Position numbers and translations under genes: made by a program. Shown one piece after another: positions 1 through 10,419 of a stretch of DNA of 64,000 nucleotides (within the stretch, counting starts at the first letter, position 1; each line of letters starts with the position of its first letter). The notes under the pieces were generated by a model. It had not been told where the DNA came from. It did no database searches and saw nothing but the letters and a program-made list of their open reading frames with translations. This stretch comes from Akebia trifoliata (Eukaryota > Streptophyta > Magnoliopsida > Ranunculales > Lardizabalaceae), in contig CM030706.1 in NCBI GenBank assembly GCA_017979445.1, positions 31,327,330 to 31,391,329 of the forward strand, written 5' to 3'.

Positions 1-381
1 TTCATTTTTATTTGGATTATTTTTTGTGTGTATTATCCTTTATTAGTACCCTTTGGTACAATTTTGGATATTTCGGATTTGGCATACAATTTTCTTTTTG
101 GTTCAATCTCGGGTCATTTTGGGGATGATCCTGAATAATAAAATATTTAAATTGACATAAATTGAGGTTGGAATGTGAGTTATGGATTTTTTTTTTTTTT
201 TTTAAAAAGAAAAAATTTTGGATGATTTTTTTTAGCACGTTACTAGGCATAGGCAGTGAGTTGTGAAAATAAATTATTTGTGAGTGATAAAAATTTTTTC
301 TTTTTTAATGTTGTTCATGATGAGGAGAGGATTTCAAGAAAATAAAAATAAAAAAAATCAAATATATATTTATATATATAT
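1..381. other. AT-rich intergenic DNA, no gene seen
   Basis: No coding exon, RNA gene or recognisable element is visible. It contains a T-run near 187-202 and ends in a TA-rich tract (about 362-381) that forms the left flank of the Mutator-like element. Short open frames here are AT-rich chance frames. Confidence 0.6.
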
Positions 382-764
382 GGGAGGCGTTCGGAGGCAT
401 CAGTTTCATCAGTCATTTTAACAAAAGTAACCCGGCCGTTGGATATTATTAAATCGGACGGTCGAGATTGCTTATTGTGTTTAAATTATAACTTATAGGT
501 TTTTACAGCGCCATCCCTCATCTTTTGACTTATTAGTGTCACCTCCCTGAGTGAAAAATAGCAGAGAGAACTCGTCTGTTCTCTCTAAAAGTCTCGAACA
601 ACTCTCTCTCTCGTTCTCGCTCTAGCTTCGCTGAAACCCTCCTCTCTCTCGCTGCAACTCCTCGACGAAAACCTCTCTCTCTCTCTCTCGCTCTCTCGCT
701 CGCGACGCTGAAACCCTCGAACCTCATCTGTTCTCTCTAAACCCTCGAAACCCAAAAACACCAG

Positions 765-1554
765 GACGATGCAGCCTCAAGAGGCGCTTCTGCTGGTCCT
801 TGAAAGTAACCATTACCAAATGGGTTCGTAGTGGTTCCAGCCAAAAGGCTAGCCAAGTTAATAACCATGCCATCCAAACCCACATCGTTGTTGGGTGCAA
901 CCAATGGTGGACTTTGTGGTCCATAAATCGGTTGATAAAACGGCCAAGCGCATTGACCCAGACACTGAGTCTGTGAGTTACCAACCCAGATGTAAGCAAA
1001 CTTGTAATTCTTGTTCTTAACCTGGGAACTCGAAGAAGACGACCCATGGGTTCCACACCTGCTCGAGCAAAACCCTTCAACGATTACATCAGAAGAAGTT
1101 AAAACCACATTAATGGCATTCTTTTCCTCGCCTTTTGCTGCCAATCTCACGATTTGTTTACTTGTTAGAGATTTACCCATTGAGTAGTTCTCATCGAGGA
1201 TTTGTTTCCCCATTATTGAGAGAAGAAGAGAATGGATTTTTTGGAAGAGAGATGGTAGTATTTTTGGGTGGTTTCCCACCAAGTGGAGACAGATGAGTTG
1301 TTTTGGTTTTGGGGTTTGGAAGGGTAAAGAGAATTGAGGAAATCAGAGACGATAGCGCGTTGAGAGGGCTTGAATTTACCATACCAGATGAGATTGATAG
1401 AGATTTTTCCAGAAAGAAGAGGACCGTTGTGGTATTTTAGGAGAAGAGGTTGTTCTGTTACCAACTTGGTGAGTCTCCTTCCTGCAAAGGAGAAATGAAA
1501 GAAAGAGACCACTAAAAGGAGTTGTAGAAGCAGAGTTGAAACAGAGGAAGCCAT
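765..1554 (-). pseudogene. Truncated, frameshifted EXORDIUM/PHI-1-like gene captured in transposon
   Basis: EXORDIUM/PHI-1 proteins are secreted plant cell-wall proteins linked to brassinosteroid and phosphate-induced growth. Reading starts at the ATG at 1554 with a hydrophobic signal-peptide-like N-terminus, followed by family segments [40 protein letters not shown], then (in another frame) [66 protein letters not shown] and [12 protein letters not shown] one-base indel near 1215-1245 shifts the frame. The C-terminal part is missing: after APLEAASS the frame runs into GA-rich non-homologous DNA near 765 and stops. EXO genes usually lack introns, so this could be a DNA-level or retro capture. 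It is not functional as it stands. Confidence 0.85.
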
Positions 1555-1574
1555 GTTGAACAAGATCGAGAGCC

Positions 1575-1617
1575 TGAGAGAGAGAGAGAGAGAGAGGAGC
1601 GAACGAGCGAGCGAGAG

Positions 1618-1652
<35 letters not shown>
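1575..1652 (-). repeat. (GA)n/(CT)n microsatellite in captured 5' leader
   Basis: Interrupted GA dinucleotide runs lie directly upstream of the captured EXORDIUM ATG, read on the minus strand as a CT-rich leader. CT-rich 5' leaders are common in plant genes, so the capture probably included the donor gene's 5' UTR. A second GA/CT-rich block occupies about 600-700 at the other end of the element. Confidence 0.7.
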
Positions 1653-1876
1653 ATGTTTCAGAGAGAGAAAGAGAGAGGAGACGAGAACTCTCTCTGCTGT
1701 TGTAATTGTGCCAGGGAGGTGGCACTAATAATCATAAAAACGAGGGATGGCGCTGTAAAAAACAATAATATATAACTTAAACGAAATCAACAATCTCGAC
1801 CGTCCGATTCAACAATATCCAACGGTCGGGTTTCTTTTGTTAAAACGACTGTTAAAATAGAGGCATATATATATAT

Positions 1877-2254
1877 GGGTAGCGTTCAAGGGCAAACTTT
1901 TTAGCAAACTTTTTGGCAAAACATTTTTCAAAACATGGGTTAGAGGTTTTGAAATGGGCTGATTTTTGGTGAGGATGATCTCTACGGTGAGTAGATTATC
2001 CTCACCAAAAATCAGCCCATTCCAAAACTTCTAAACCATGTTTACCAGCTGAAAAATCGTGGACCGTCCATTTTTTGTAAACTGTTTTTGATGAGATTAG
2101 AAGTTTTGGAATGGGCTGATTTTTGGTGATGATGATCTCCTCACCGTAGAGATCATCCTTGCCAAAAATCAGCCCATTCCAAAACCTCTAACTCATGTTT
2201 TGAAAAATGTTTTGCCAAAAAGTTTGCTAAAAAGTTGGCCATTGAACGCCCCGC
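1877..2254. mobile_element. Hairpin MITE in TA microsatellite (copy 1)
   Basis: A 378-bp non-coding element flanked on both sides by TA repeats. The left end GGGTAGCGTTCAAGGGCAAAC pairs with the reverse complement of the right end (GCCATTGAACGCCCC). Inside are two successive hairpins, each built from GAATGGGCTGATTTTTGG and its reverse complement, separated by a GGACCGTCCATTTTT-like spacer. The same core occurs at 5564-5942 and 41271-41637. It abuts the Pack-MULE through a shared TA tract. Confidence 0.8.
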
Positions 2255-3613
2255 TATATATATATATTTACGTGTGGTGTGCCACTAGTAAAAAAAACAT
2301 TTTTATTGTTCTTTTATCTTCTTCCCCAATGGAAGACAGAACGAAATACAGCAAAGAGGACGCCTCATCTCTCTCTCTCTCTCTCTCATTTCTTCTTCTT
2401 CTTTCGACCACAACTCGTTCTTCGTTAAATATTTTAATAATTGATCGAACCAATTTGATACTCATCATATGTATTAAGGGTTTTAGTTCTCTTTAAGGTT
2501 CCTTTTCTTTTAGAGCCTCTTCGATTCTGTTGTCTCTCTGTCTATAATTTTTATTGTTATTTTTCTCAATTTATTTCTGTTTCCGATTTTCTTTTGGAGA
2601 GTTTTCGTTTGGCTTTGTTCATCGCGTGAAGTGGTTTTTTTTTTAATGTTCAGTCTATGAATCTTCAGGTATTTTTCCATTTAGCGCTGTGAATCGGGTC
2701 GTGTTTTTTAGGCATTTAGATTATTAGAAAAGGTTGGTGATAGTGGTTTTTTTTTTTCTGGAGTTTTGATTCCGAAAGTTCAATTCTTATTTGTTTGGTT
2801 GCTGTGTTGGTTTTAAATATTTTAACCGTTTTGAATAATTGGGTTAGTATTATTTTTTTGAGGTTTGAGGCCAATATCAGAACAAAATTTGGAATTTGGG
2901 CCAAAAACATAAAATAATTATCAAGGTTTTGATAAAGATTTTGAAGATAAAGTGGGTTTGTCTGAAATTTTGGGAAAGACTCAATCCACTTTATAGGGTA
3001 ACCATCAAGAAAAACCCAGATTAATCTGCTATGGGGAATCCATGAATGAGCTCACGGTACCATTTTCTGTTTATAGTTTCCTTTTTATTATCAATTTTGA
3101 GATGCTTACATAATATTCATTAATGAAACTCTTGAGAGTAGAATGAGGCTGTACGATTGCTTTTGGTGTATTAAGCTTGCACACCTCCATGAGAAAGACA
3201 CTTAGTTTGGCTTATAAATAAAAAAAAAGAATTTACTTGGCAGACTTAGAACTGCGCTTGAAGTAAAAAAATTATTTTTTTCTTTTCACTTTATCAAGAT
3301 TGTCATTTAGCAAGCTTTGAGGCGGGACCCGCATGTTTTATAAAGAGGTTATATTTCTTACCCTTAAATTCATTAATATTAATTTCTCAAATAAAATTTA
3401 GATGGATTTTTTAAATGATTAATTATTTGCATGGGTCCCACTTGAAGTTCAATTTAGTCAAGGAAATCACTTTCCTTACTAAAAGGGTGTTCATGACAAC
3501 AAATGTGATTTTCAAATAATAACATTAACCTCCAAGTTTAGTAAGATTTCTTTCTTATTAAAGGTTGTTAAGCTCACCACGTGGTACCCAAAAGCATGAT
3601 CCTCATAGGCTTA
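2255..3613 (+). other. Leader-like CT-rich DNA, possible 5' end of a broken gene
   Basis: The stretch 2290-2500 looks like a plant 5' leader: a (CT)n run at about 2371-2389, then TTC-rich sequence. It is followed by T-rich intron-like DNA. A short ATG-containing piece at about 3040-3056 (ATGAATGAGCTCACG) is followed by a GTACC donor-like sequence. I find no downstream exon before solo LTR A and recognise no protein. It may be the abandoned first exon of a gene split by the LTR insertion, or chance. Confidence 0.2.
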
Positions 3614-4334
3614 TAGAGTGTAAAAACCCCGAATTTTCAATTTGTATCTCGAGGAAAAAAATAAATAGTGGAATTTTTAGAAAATCTTGAAAGTGGGATT
3701 TAGGAGTAAAACTTTAGGATGTTTCTGATCATTTTTAATAGAATATGACCTCACCATTGGATTTAAAATGATCGAAAAACATAGTTTAACCTGTAACCAC
3801 GCTCAAGTGCGAGTCCGAATAGAAAAGTTACAAATCCTCGATTACCGAGTCGGACCAGGCCAAAATAGTGAATTTTTGTTAGAGCAAGAATTATTAAGAT
3901 TTGATTACATCATTGGATTCCTAACTAAAAATTATTGAAGATGGACTATTTATTTGTCATTTTTGGAGATCAGGAAGTCGAATTATCGTCAAAAACGAAA
4001 ACGACATCAAGTTTAGGGGTCACTTTAAGACAAAAATATAAATTTTTGATGGAGACATAATTTGTAGAAATTGACTGTACCATTAGATCTGGAATGAAAA
4101 ATTAGGCGAAATAGAGTATTCATTTGTCAGTTTTGGAGTCCGGACGGTTAAGTTATCGTCGATCAAAATAATTGACAAAATATCGAATTCGTCCCACATT
4201 TTATATAAATAATATTTTTATTTATTTATTTTTTTTCTCTCATCTTCCCCAACTCGTCCAAAACAGCCGCGACATATATAATGAAAAATTCATTTTTTTT
4301 CTTCAAACTTCCATCTCAGATCTTGTGCAAACGG

Positions 4335-4840
4335 CTCACCGTCGACGACCGACGCAGAAGGGAGAAATGTCTGTAGCTACGTTCTCTACAAAATCCACCC
4401 AACCTCTTTCCATTTCAATTTATTTTTCATCCAATATCGTCAAAAATCAGTCGTATTTGGATACGGAAATTTCGAAACTTTAACTTCAGATTTCGTCCGT
4501 TTCTAGGTCAAACCGTCTTCCGACGCAGAAGGAAGAAACGTCCGCAGCCTCATTCTCTACATAACCCACCTAAATTCCTTCCGTTTTCTCGTCTTTTTCA
4601 CCCCGTATAGTCAAAAATCAGCCGTATTTTTATACGGAGATTTCGTAACTTCGACCTCGATTTTTATCGGTTTCGGGTTCAAACCGTCTTTCGCCGTAGA
4701 AGGGAGAAGAGACGAGCACATCAAGATCTTCGAAACCACAAGGCCGGTTTCGAAAATCAATCGCTTCGAAGTTCGGTCCGTCTCGATTTTCGAGTCGATT
4801 GCCTCGATTTCCGCACACACGCTTTGATCATTTCTCCTAG
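4335..4840 (+). repeat. Three ~171-bp tandem units inside solo LTR A
   Basis: Cores reading GACGCAGAAGG or CGCCGTAGAAGG occur at about 4351, 4522 and 4692, each after a CCGTC motif. The first two are followed by a GTAGTCAAAAATCAG or ATCGTCAAAAATCAG segment. LTR B has only two units (cores near 50785 and 50929), so this is a variable-number tandem repeat within the LTR family, just downstream of the presumed TATA box. Confidence 0.75.
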
Positions 4841-5563
4841 AGATTATAAGGAACTCTCAATTTCTATTAATAATCGTAAATTGTTAAAATTGCACTTAGG
4901 ATTTTATCAAAAAAAATTTGGATGTATTTCTAAAATATAGAATTCTTTTTTTATTTCAAAAATTCACGCAAGAAATTGCATGTTTGATATGTTTAATTGT
5001 ATTTTTAATAAATTATACGTGGGTAGGGTATTTTAACGGGTTATTTCCATAAATTGGGTCTTGTGCACTGCTCGGACCCCGTTTTCATATGAAATTTGTA
5101 TTTTTTCAATATTATTGATAAAATAAATTCTTTAGTTGGAAAATGTGATTTAATATTCAATGAACTCATATTGAGTTGATGAATATCAGAAATTAGATGT
5201 TTTATTGAAGAGATTGAAAACTGTAAAAATCGGAAAAAGAAAAAAAGGGTATGAAACGGTATATTGTCAGAGTCACACCCGAGGGGTGATGTCTGCATTT
5301 TACGTTGTTGTGTTGTGTGTAGGTTGGTGAATAGATATCCAGGGATAATATTACTGGTTGCATGTTTATTTCCTTTCTATTAGCGCGAGGCGCTGTTTAC
5401 ATTTCCGTTATGTTATTTATTTTAGGCCGGGTGGCCACACTTGCATGGTAGGAAACTGGATATCCATTCTCAACCTTGTATTGTTAATTTTTCTTTTGTT
5501 TTCAAAGAAAGTTTCTGATTCGTTTTCAAATAAAAGAAAATAATATACTATATATATATATAT

Positions 5564-5942
5564 GGGTCAGGTTCAAAGGACAACCATTTCTACACACATA
5601 TAAACAACGTGTTTTGTCTTATATGGGTAAAAATATTTGGAATGGACTGATTTTTTGTGAGGATGATCTCTGTGATGAGGAGATCATCCTTGCCAAAAAT
5701 CAGCTCATTATGAAACTTCTAGACCGTCCAATTTTTGTTGAAAAATTATAGACCGTCCAATTTTTGTAAATCAATTTGATGGGGTTACAAGTTTTGGAAT
5801 GGGATGATTTTTTGCCAGGATGATCCCCTCATCACAGAGATCATCCTCACAAAAAATCAGTCCATTCCAAACATTTTGCCCATATAAGACAAAACACGTT
5901 GTCTATATGTGTGTAGAAATGGTTGTCCTTTGAACCTGACCC
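5564..5942. mobile_element. Hairpin MITE in TA microsatellite (copy 2), inside LTR A
   Basis: 379 bp. The left arm starting GGGTCAGGTTCAAAGGACAA is an almost perfect inverted repeat, over about 150 bp, of the right arm ending TTGTCCTTTGAACCTGACCC. Both sides are TA repeats. Homologous positions of LTR B (about 51753-51770) and LTR C (about 59803-59820) have a short uninterrupted TA tract and no element, giving natural empty sites. The core shares the GAATGGACTGATTTTTTG and ACCGTCCAATTTTTG segments with copies 1 and 3. Confidence 0.92.
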
Positions 5943-6413
5943 TATATATATATATGTAGCTATTTTGTGAGCTGTTAAAGAGTCTGTGAATGCCTGAAGG
6001 GATAGTGCGTCATATCATCCGGAGTGGTGTACTAACCTGGGATGTACTGTAGGGACCACCAAGCTCATACGTGGTATGGGACGCGTATGAGAGTGGAGTC
6101 ACAACTGAAATCCGGGATATTCCTCTCTATCTTTACCAGTGAACTTGTAATGTAAAGGTGGTCGTATACGAATAGTTTGTATATTTGGGAATCACATGTA
6201 CGCCTGATAGGCATAGACGAAGATGATTAGTCAGTGATCACTAACAAAATATAGTAGTCGAACGTTCTGACACATCGAAAAGAGACCCATTGCTTACGGT
6301 CACGTCAAACGGCCAGCCTGAGCCGGATAAATGGTCAACCAAGTGTGGTAAGTGCAGCAACCGGACACAAAATCAGAAACTAAAAGCCAGAGAAGAATTG
6401 TAACATCATGTCC

Positions 6414-6434
6414 CGACTGGGAGCGATCCAGTCG
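6414..6434 (+). other. Conserved hairpin in solo LTR
   Basis: A 7-bp stem CGACTGG/CCAGTCG encloses the loop GAGCGAT. The same hairpin occurs in LTR B at 52224-52244 (one change, giving a wobble pair) and in LTR C at 60269-60289. It lies in the LTR half that is conserved in all three copies. Confidence 0.55.
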
Positions 6435-7215
6435 TGAATCCCAACTCTCTAATTCAATACTCCACCATTGTGTATTATGTATCTGTTGCTTATTTTGATA
6501 TATAAAATGAAATCCATGTTTAATGTTTCCATTTGATCAATTAGATTTGTATAAAAAGAGAATGTTATAGTGAGTACTGTTGATTGAGTAATGTGAGTTT
6601 TAAAATGTTTAGTTGCTCATCCCTGGCTATATGTACCAGTTAATCGTAGTTTCTTCTGTAAAATTTTATATATTTTAAAATAATCTAGTATGTTTATTCG
6701 TTCATGTTAGGAGGGATTATTAACAGAAATTGTGTTCTTCCTTACTGGGTAACCATTGTTACTCACCCTTTCCTTCTCCATTTTTTAGTTTCAGATCTGA
6801 AGCTTGCGAGGCAGGTATAGAGCATGAGTGAGAATCATCTGGTGGGTCAGATAGTTCATCACTTGGTGAGTATTGGGGTTACACCCCCTATTGGTGTTGA
6901 TTATTCCAAGAGTATTATAGATGTTGTTTTGAGTGTTAGGATTTCTGTTAGAGTGAGGAATTTTGTATAATCCTGTATTTTGGTTATTCTTCCACACTCT
7001 GATCTTTCGTACGTTATTAGACGTATATAAGCTTCCGCTAGTATTATATCTTGTATATGTATGCAGGATGGTATGTCGTTTATCAGGTGCAGGTTAAATG
7101 CCTTGGAATACTAACATAAACAGAGGAGACAATGCTGAAATTTCAAGGTGTTACCTAGTACCTCAAAATCTGACATGGGGATTTGTGTTAGTATTCGACA
7201 GGGCACCACATAGAG

Positions 7216-8405
7216 GATGAATTCCATGAGTTATAAAATAAAAAATAAAATGTATGAAAAAAAAAGATATTCATTTTGTTTAGTTTGTTTTTTCTTATAA
7301 AAAAAAAAGAGAAAATCATCGTTCCTTATCTCAACAATCGTCGTTCTGCCCTCAATTTAATACCTTTTGAGATTTCAAATTATTTTGGATCGCCGAAAGT
7401 GACCCTTGATTGGACCATATAAAAAAATTGATTTAGATTAAAAATTGCATGCTTGTTCTAGTTTCAAATTCGATTATTAGTCTTGGTGTTGATTACCTAC
7501 CTTTAATTGCCGTGATCTTGATGTGCTTATTTTTTATGATGTGATTGGATTGGTATTTTTTTGGATAATGTTCATGTGGTATCAATGCTGTGATGATATG
7601 ATTAGGCCTATGGGCCCAGTGGTTTGAAAAAAGGCCCCGGGCACACCCCACCCTTATTTGCACACACCACATGCACGTTTATTATTTTGCACGTCCCTTA
7701 TATCCAATGTGGCACTAGTGCGTGGCCCGATCTCTTCAGAGATGCGATGTCATTCATGAAAACCACAACTCCAATCACGTACCTTAGGGTATATCAAACT
7801 GGGGCATCAATATCGTCTGATCAGGTGATTCTGAGAGGTATATTGATGCACCCAGGCTGGAGCGACCTGAGCCTTTTTTCTATTGTGAGTCACACAGTCA
7901 CATGTCCTGATTGCCAACGTAGTACTAATACGTGGTCGATCCCCTCGTGGGATGCCAAACCATTTATGAAAGCTACAACTCTTGACTCGTACCCATAGGT
8001 ATGTAAAAGATAATCTAAGTATATCAATTGCACTTCTTGGTCAAAATCGGTGCCTAAGCGAGATCTTGCCCCGCTGTACCCTACTGTACGAGGGGTATAG
8101 ACTATTTTTATTCTAGACGAGAGGTATTTAAGTGGGCCTTTGCTCAGCATTGTGCGCCACCTCTCAACTGGGGATCAAACTGGCTGTTTTTGGCTTCAGA
8201 GAAGTGAGTTGAGGTTTTAGATTATCACCTATACGGTATATCAAACCAAGTCACCACGTATCGAGAGGTATATAGGTGTGCTTGGGCAATGGTGGCCAGA
8301 TAAAAATGCATTGCATATAGTAAGCTTAGAGTCTAGAAACCTCCCCCATAGGACACGATCCGAATTTATTAAGGGTCTTCCTGGGATATTTTTTGAATGA
8401 AACCT
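7216..8405. other. Repeat-derived DNA without a gene
   Basis: From 7216 to about 7620 I see only AT-rich sequence. From 7740 to 8290 a motif resembling GAGAGGTATATTGATGCACC recurs in degenerate form near 7835, 8100 and 8263. The pieces around 7748 and 7958 (TCATTCATGAAAACCACAACT and CATTTATGAAAGCTACAACT) are also related. This is an old internally repeated element, type unknown. The open frames at 7624-7998 (+) and 7890-8150 (-) match no family I know. Confidence 0.4.
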
Positions 8406-8580
8406 TGTAAATGATAAATATATGTGAATGATGAGATCATAACGCATGTGAAGGATGAGATGAATATATGTAAATGATGAGATTAGAATGCATGTGAATG
8501 ATGAGATGAATATATGTGAATCATAAGATCAGAATGCATGTAAATGATGAGATGAATGTGTATGAATGATGAGATCAGGA
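8406..8580. repeat. Minisatellite, ~20-bp units (ATGTGAATGATGAGAT)
   Basis: About eight to nine degenerate copies of a unit like ATGTGAATGATGAGAT followed by GAAT or CAGAATGC. Alternating spacers give a ~40-bp dimer. It has no coding meaning and sits in repeat-derived DNA. Confidence 0.75.
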
Positions 8581-9425
8581 ATGTGCGGGTTTGTCCTCAA
8601 GGATAAATTTTTTGTTCTTTAACCTGATTACAGTATCACTGGGTACACCAACCCAATAAAAAACCCATTTTAAACTTGACCCAGTCCATATTAATCCAAT
8701 GATCATTATGGGCCGAGCCATTTGAATCAAAATGAAATTCAAACTTTTTTCTAATTTGGATTTTTAACCTATTTTAAAAGAAGAAAAATGTTTTCCAGAA
8801 GAATAAGATTTTCCAAAAGGAAATGCTTTCCCAAAAAAGTTTTCTAAAAGAAATACTTTTCAAAAAAAAAAAAGAAGAAAAATAATTTTCAAAGAAAAAA
8901 ATGATTTACAAAATATCTATTTTGGTATGAAAAATTATTGAAATATGTTGGAAGAAAATTATTATTCAATAAAAATATTATTTTTCAAGAGTGCAATAAA
9001 ATTATTTTCCTTTTATAGATGAATTGTTTAATGGATTGGTGTACATAATTCAATAAAATCTCAGGATTCATTAAAATGTTATCAATGGGGTAACACTGAA
9101 ACTGGTTAAATTCACCTTCAATGAGGTTTAAAGGTTATCATTATATCTAAGCTCAATCGTCCATCGTCTAGCTAGGGTTGTAAATCCGATCAGTTAGAGT
9201 AAACGTCAATATCAAGTCAACAGTCAGAAATGACCTCAAAATTTCTCAACATCGTATAAAGAAAATTTTTGAATACCTCGAGCGCATTAACGAATTAACT
9301 AATAATCTAACTTTAAGGATATATTTTTCTCCTAAACAAGAAGATAAGAATCGGGAAAGGTCATTAACCTCGGAACAGAAATAAATACCTAAAGAGATTC
9401 AAATAGAAACCATCCTATCCCTAGA
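8581..9425. other. AT-rich intergenic or retroelement debris
   Basis: Contains A-rich and TTTTCC/AAAAGG-rich sequence (8760-9000) and a short piece resembling plant hAT-MITE ends (ACCAACCCAATAAAAAACCC at about 8648). From about 9170 it may be decayed retroelement coding sequence, but I cannot read a domain in it. Confidence 0.4.
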
Positions 9426-9639
9426 GGAACACAAGGGGATAATGAATTTTCTCAGAAATTTCAAAAGACTTGTTCGTGTGGGCCTATGAGGATATGTTAG
9501 GTGCAAGCTTGGGTGTTGTCTGACACAGATTAGATATTGACTTGATAAAATGAGATCACGAAAGATGTTACAGTGCTAGATTTCTCAACATGGTAGAGCT
9601 CCCAGAATAGATTACATTCTCAGACTAATGAAACAGTTG

Positions 9640-10215
9640 AAGCAGTATTGATCTCTTATAATGGGTCGTACATCAAAGCTTAGGTTATCACTCTATGTTC
9701 AAAGTTCGAGATTCGACATCACATTATCTCTCTACCGTCCTCAGATTAATGGAAAGGTTGAAGCAGCCAATAAAATATCTCAAAACAATCATCAAGAAAA
9801 TGTGTCAATCACACCAGGATTAGTTAGAGAAGTTACCATTCACACTAGGGGCACATCATATTTCAATGCAATCTTCTACTGGAGCTATTCCCTACTTTCT
9901 AGTGTATGATATGGAAGCAATCTTACCAGTTGAAATGGAAATCCCGTATCTCAAGGCCTTCAAGGAAAGTCAATTGTTAGAAACTGATTGAGTTAGTTAG
10001 TGGTATAAAGAATTAAACTTGATCGGAGAAAAATGACTAAGAGCTTTGTACCACTTGCAAGCTTATCAAAGAAGAATCGCCCGTGTGTTCGACAAAAAGA
10101 TCAATGCCCATCACTTGCAAGTCGAGGATTTAATACTTAAAGAAAATAGAACACCTATCTTTGACCCTAGAGGGAAGTTCAAACCAAAATGGGGAAGAAA
10201 ATTTAAGAAAAAAGA
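9640..10215 (+). pseudogene. Ty3/gypsy integrase C-terminal remnant
   Basis: Reads YRPQINGKVEAANK (the integrase motif around the catalytic glutamate region), a degraded middle, then YDMEAILPVEMEIPYL, KELNLIGEK, LRALYHLQAYQRRIARVFDKK, LILKENRTPIFDPRGKFKPKW, the usual end of plant Tat-type integrases. In-frame stops (for example in the segments near 9990 and 10037) and frame changes show it is dead. The DDE first and second aspartates are not present in what survives. Confidence 0.85.
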
Positions 10216-10419
10216 AAACAATTTAAAAGGAAATGCCACACAAGGGGCATTTCGGTTTTTGAGCCTCAAAATCCCTTTTTTTTTATACCCAGTCCTAAGC
10301 TTACCTATAAAAGTCCTCCTGAGTACCGTACGAAAAGTCAAGGAAGACAGTAAAGCATGATCAGACAGTAACTCTAGAACTCAGAGGAGAAGAAAAAAGA
10401 TAAAAAAATGATGAAGCCT

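Larger units (their letters stand above)
382..1864 (-). mobile_element. Pack-MULE-like element with captured EXORDIUM fragment
   Basis: Long terminal inverted repeats bracket a gene fragment. The left arm (about 410-590) matches the reverse complement of the right arm (about 1680-1840): both contain ACCGTTGGATATT-like, CGGACGGTCGAGATTG and ACAGCGCCATCCCTC segments and a CACCTCCCTG segment, followed by a CAGAGAGA stretch. The arms are about 150-200 bp with scattered mismatches. The left end begins GGGAGGCGTTC directly after a TA repeat. The right end has lost the matching last ~17 bases and runs into a TA repeat shared with the next MITE. Long arms plus captured host coding sequence and no transposase is the definition of a Pack-MULE; the superfamily call is inferred. 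I could not identify a 9-bp target duplication. Confidence 0.7.
3619..7210 (+). mobile_element. Solo LTR A (about 3.2 kb plus inserted MITE)
   Basis: Begins TGTAAAAACCCCGA and ends GGGCACCACA, the TG...CA ends of an LTR. It is flanked by a perfect 5-bp target duplication TAGAG (3614-3618 and 7211-7215). The element holds no internal coding region, so it is a solo LTR left by recombination between two LTRs. A TATA-like motif lies at 4202-4209. It is homologous end to end with LTR B and more distantly with LTR C. Without the MITE at 5564-5942 it is 3213 bp, about 230 bp longer than B; an extra internal tandem unit explains most of that. Length and TGTAA...CACA ends suit Del/Tekay-type chromoviruses, but no internal domain is present to prove the lineage. 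Confidence 0.92.

Noticed and set aside
737..1725. A functional EXORDIUM gene
   Set aside because: It has a frameshift, lacks its C-terminus, and lies between transposon inverted repeats.
7624..8150. Opposed frames of 124 and 86 residues as a small gene pair
   Set aside because: The region is internally repeated and the frames match no family; they overlap and look like repeat-derived chance frames.
8406..8580. CRISPR-like regular repeats
   Set aside because: The units are contiguous without unique spacers, and the DNA is plant nuclear; it is a simple minisatellite.
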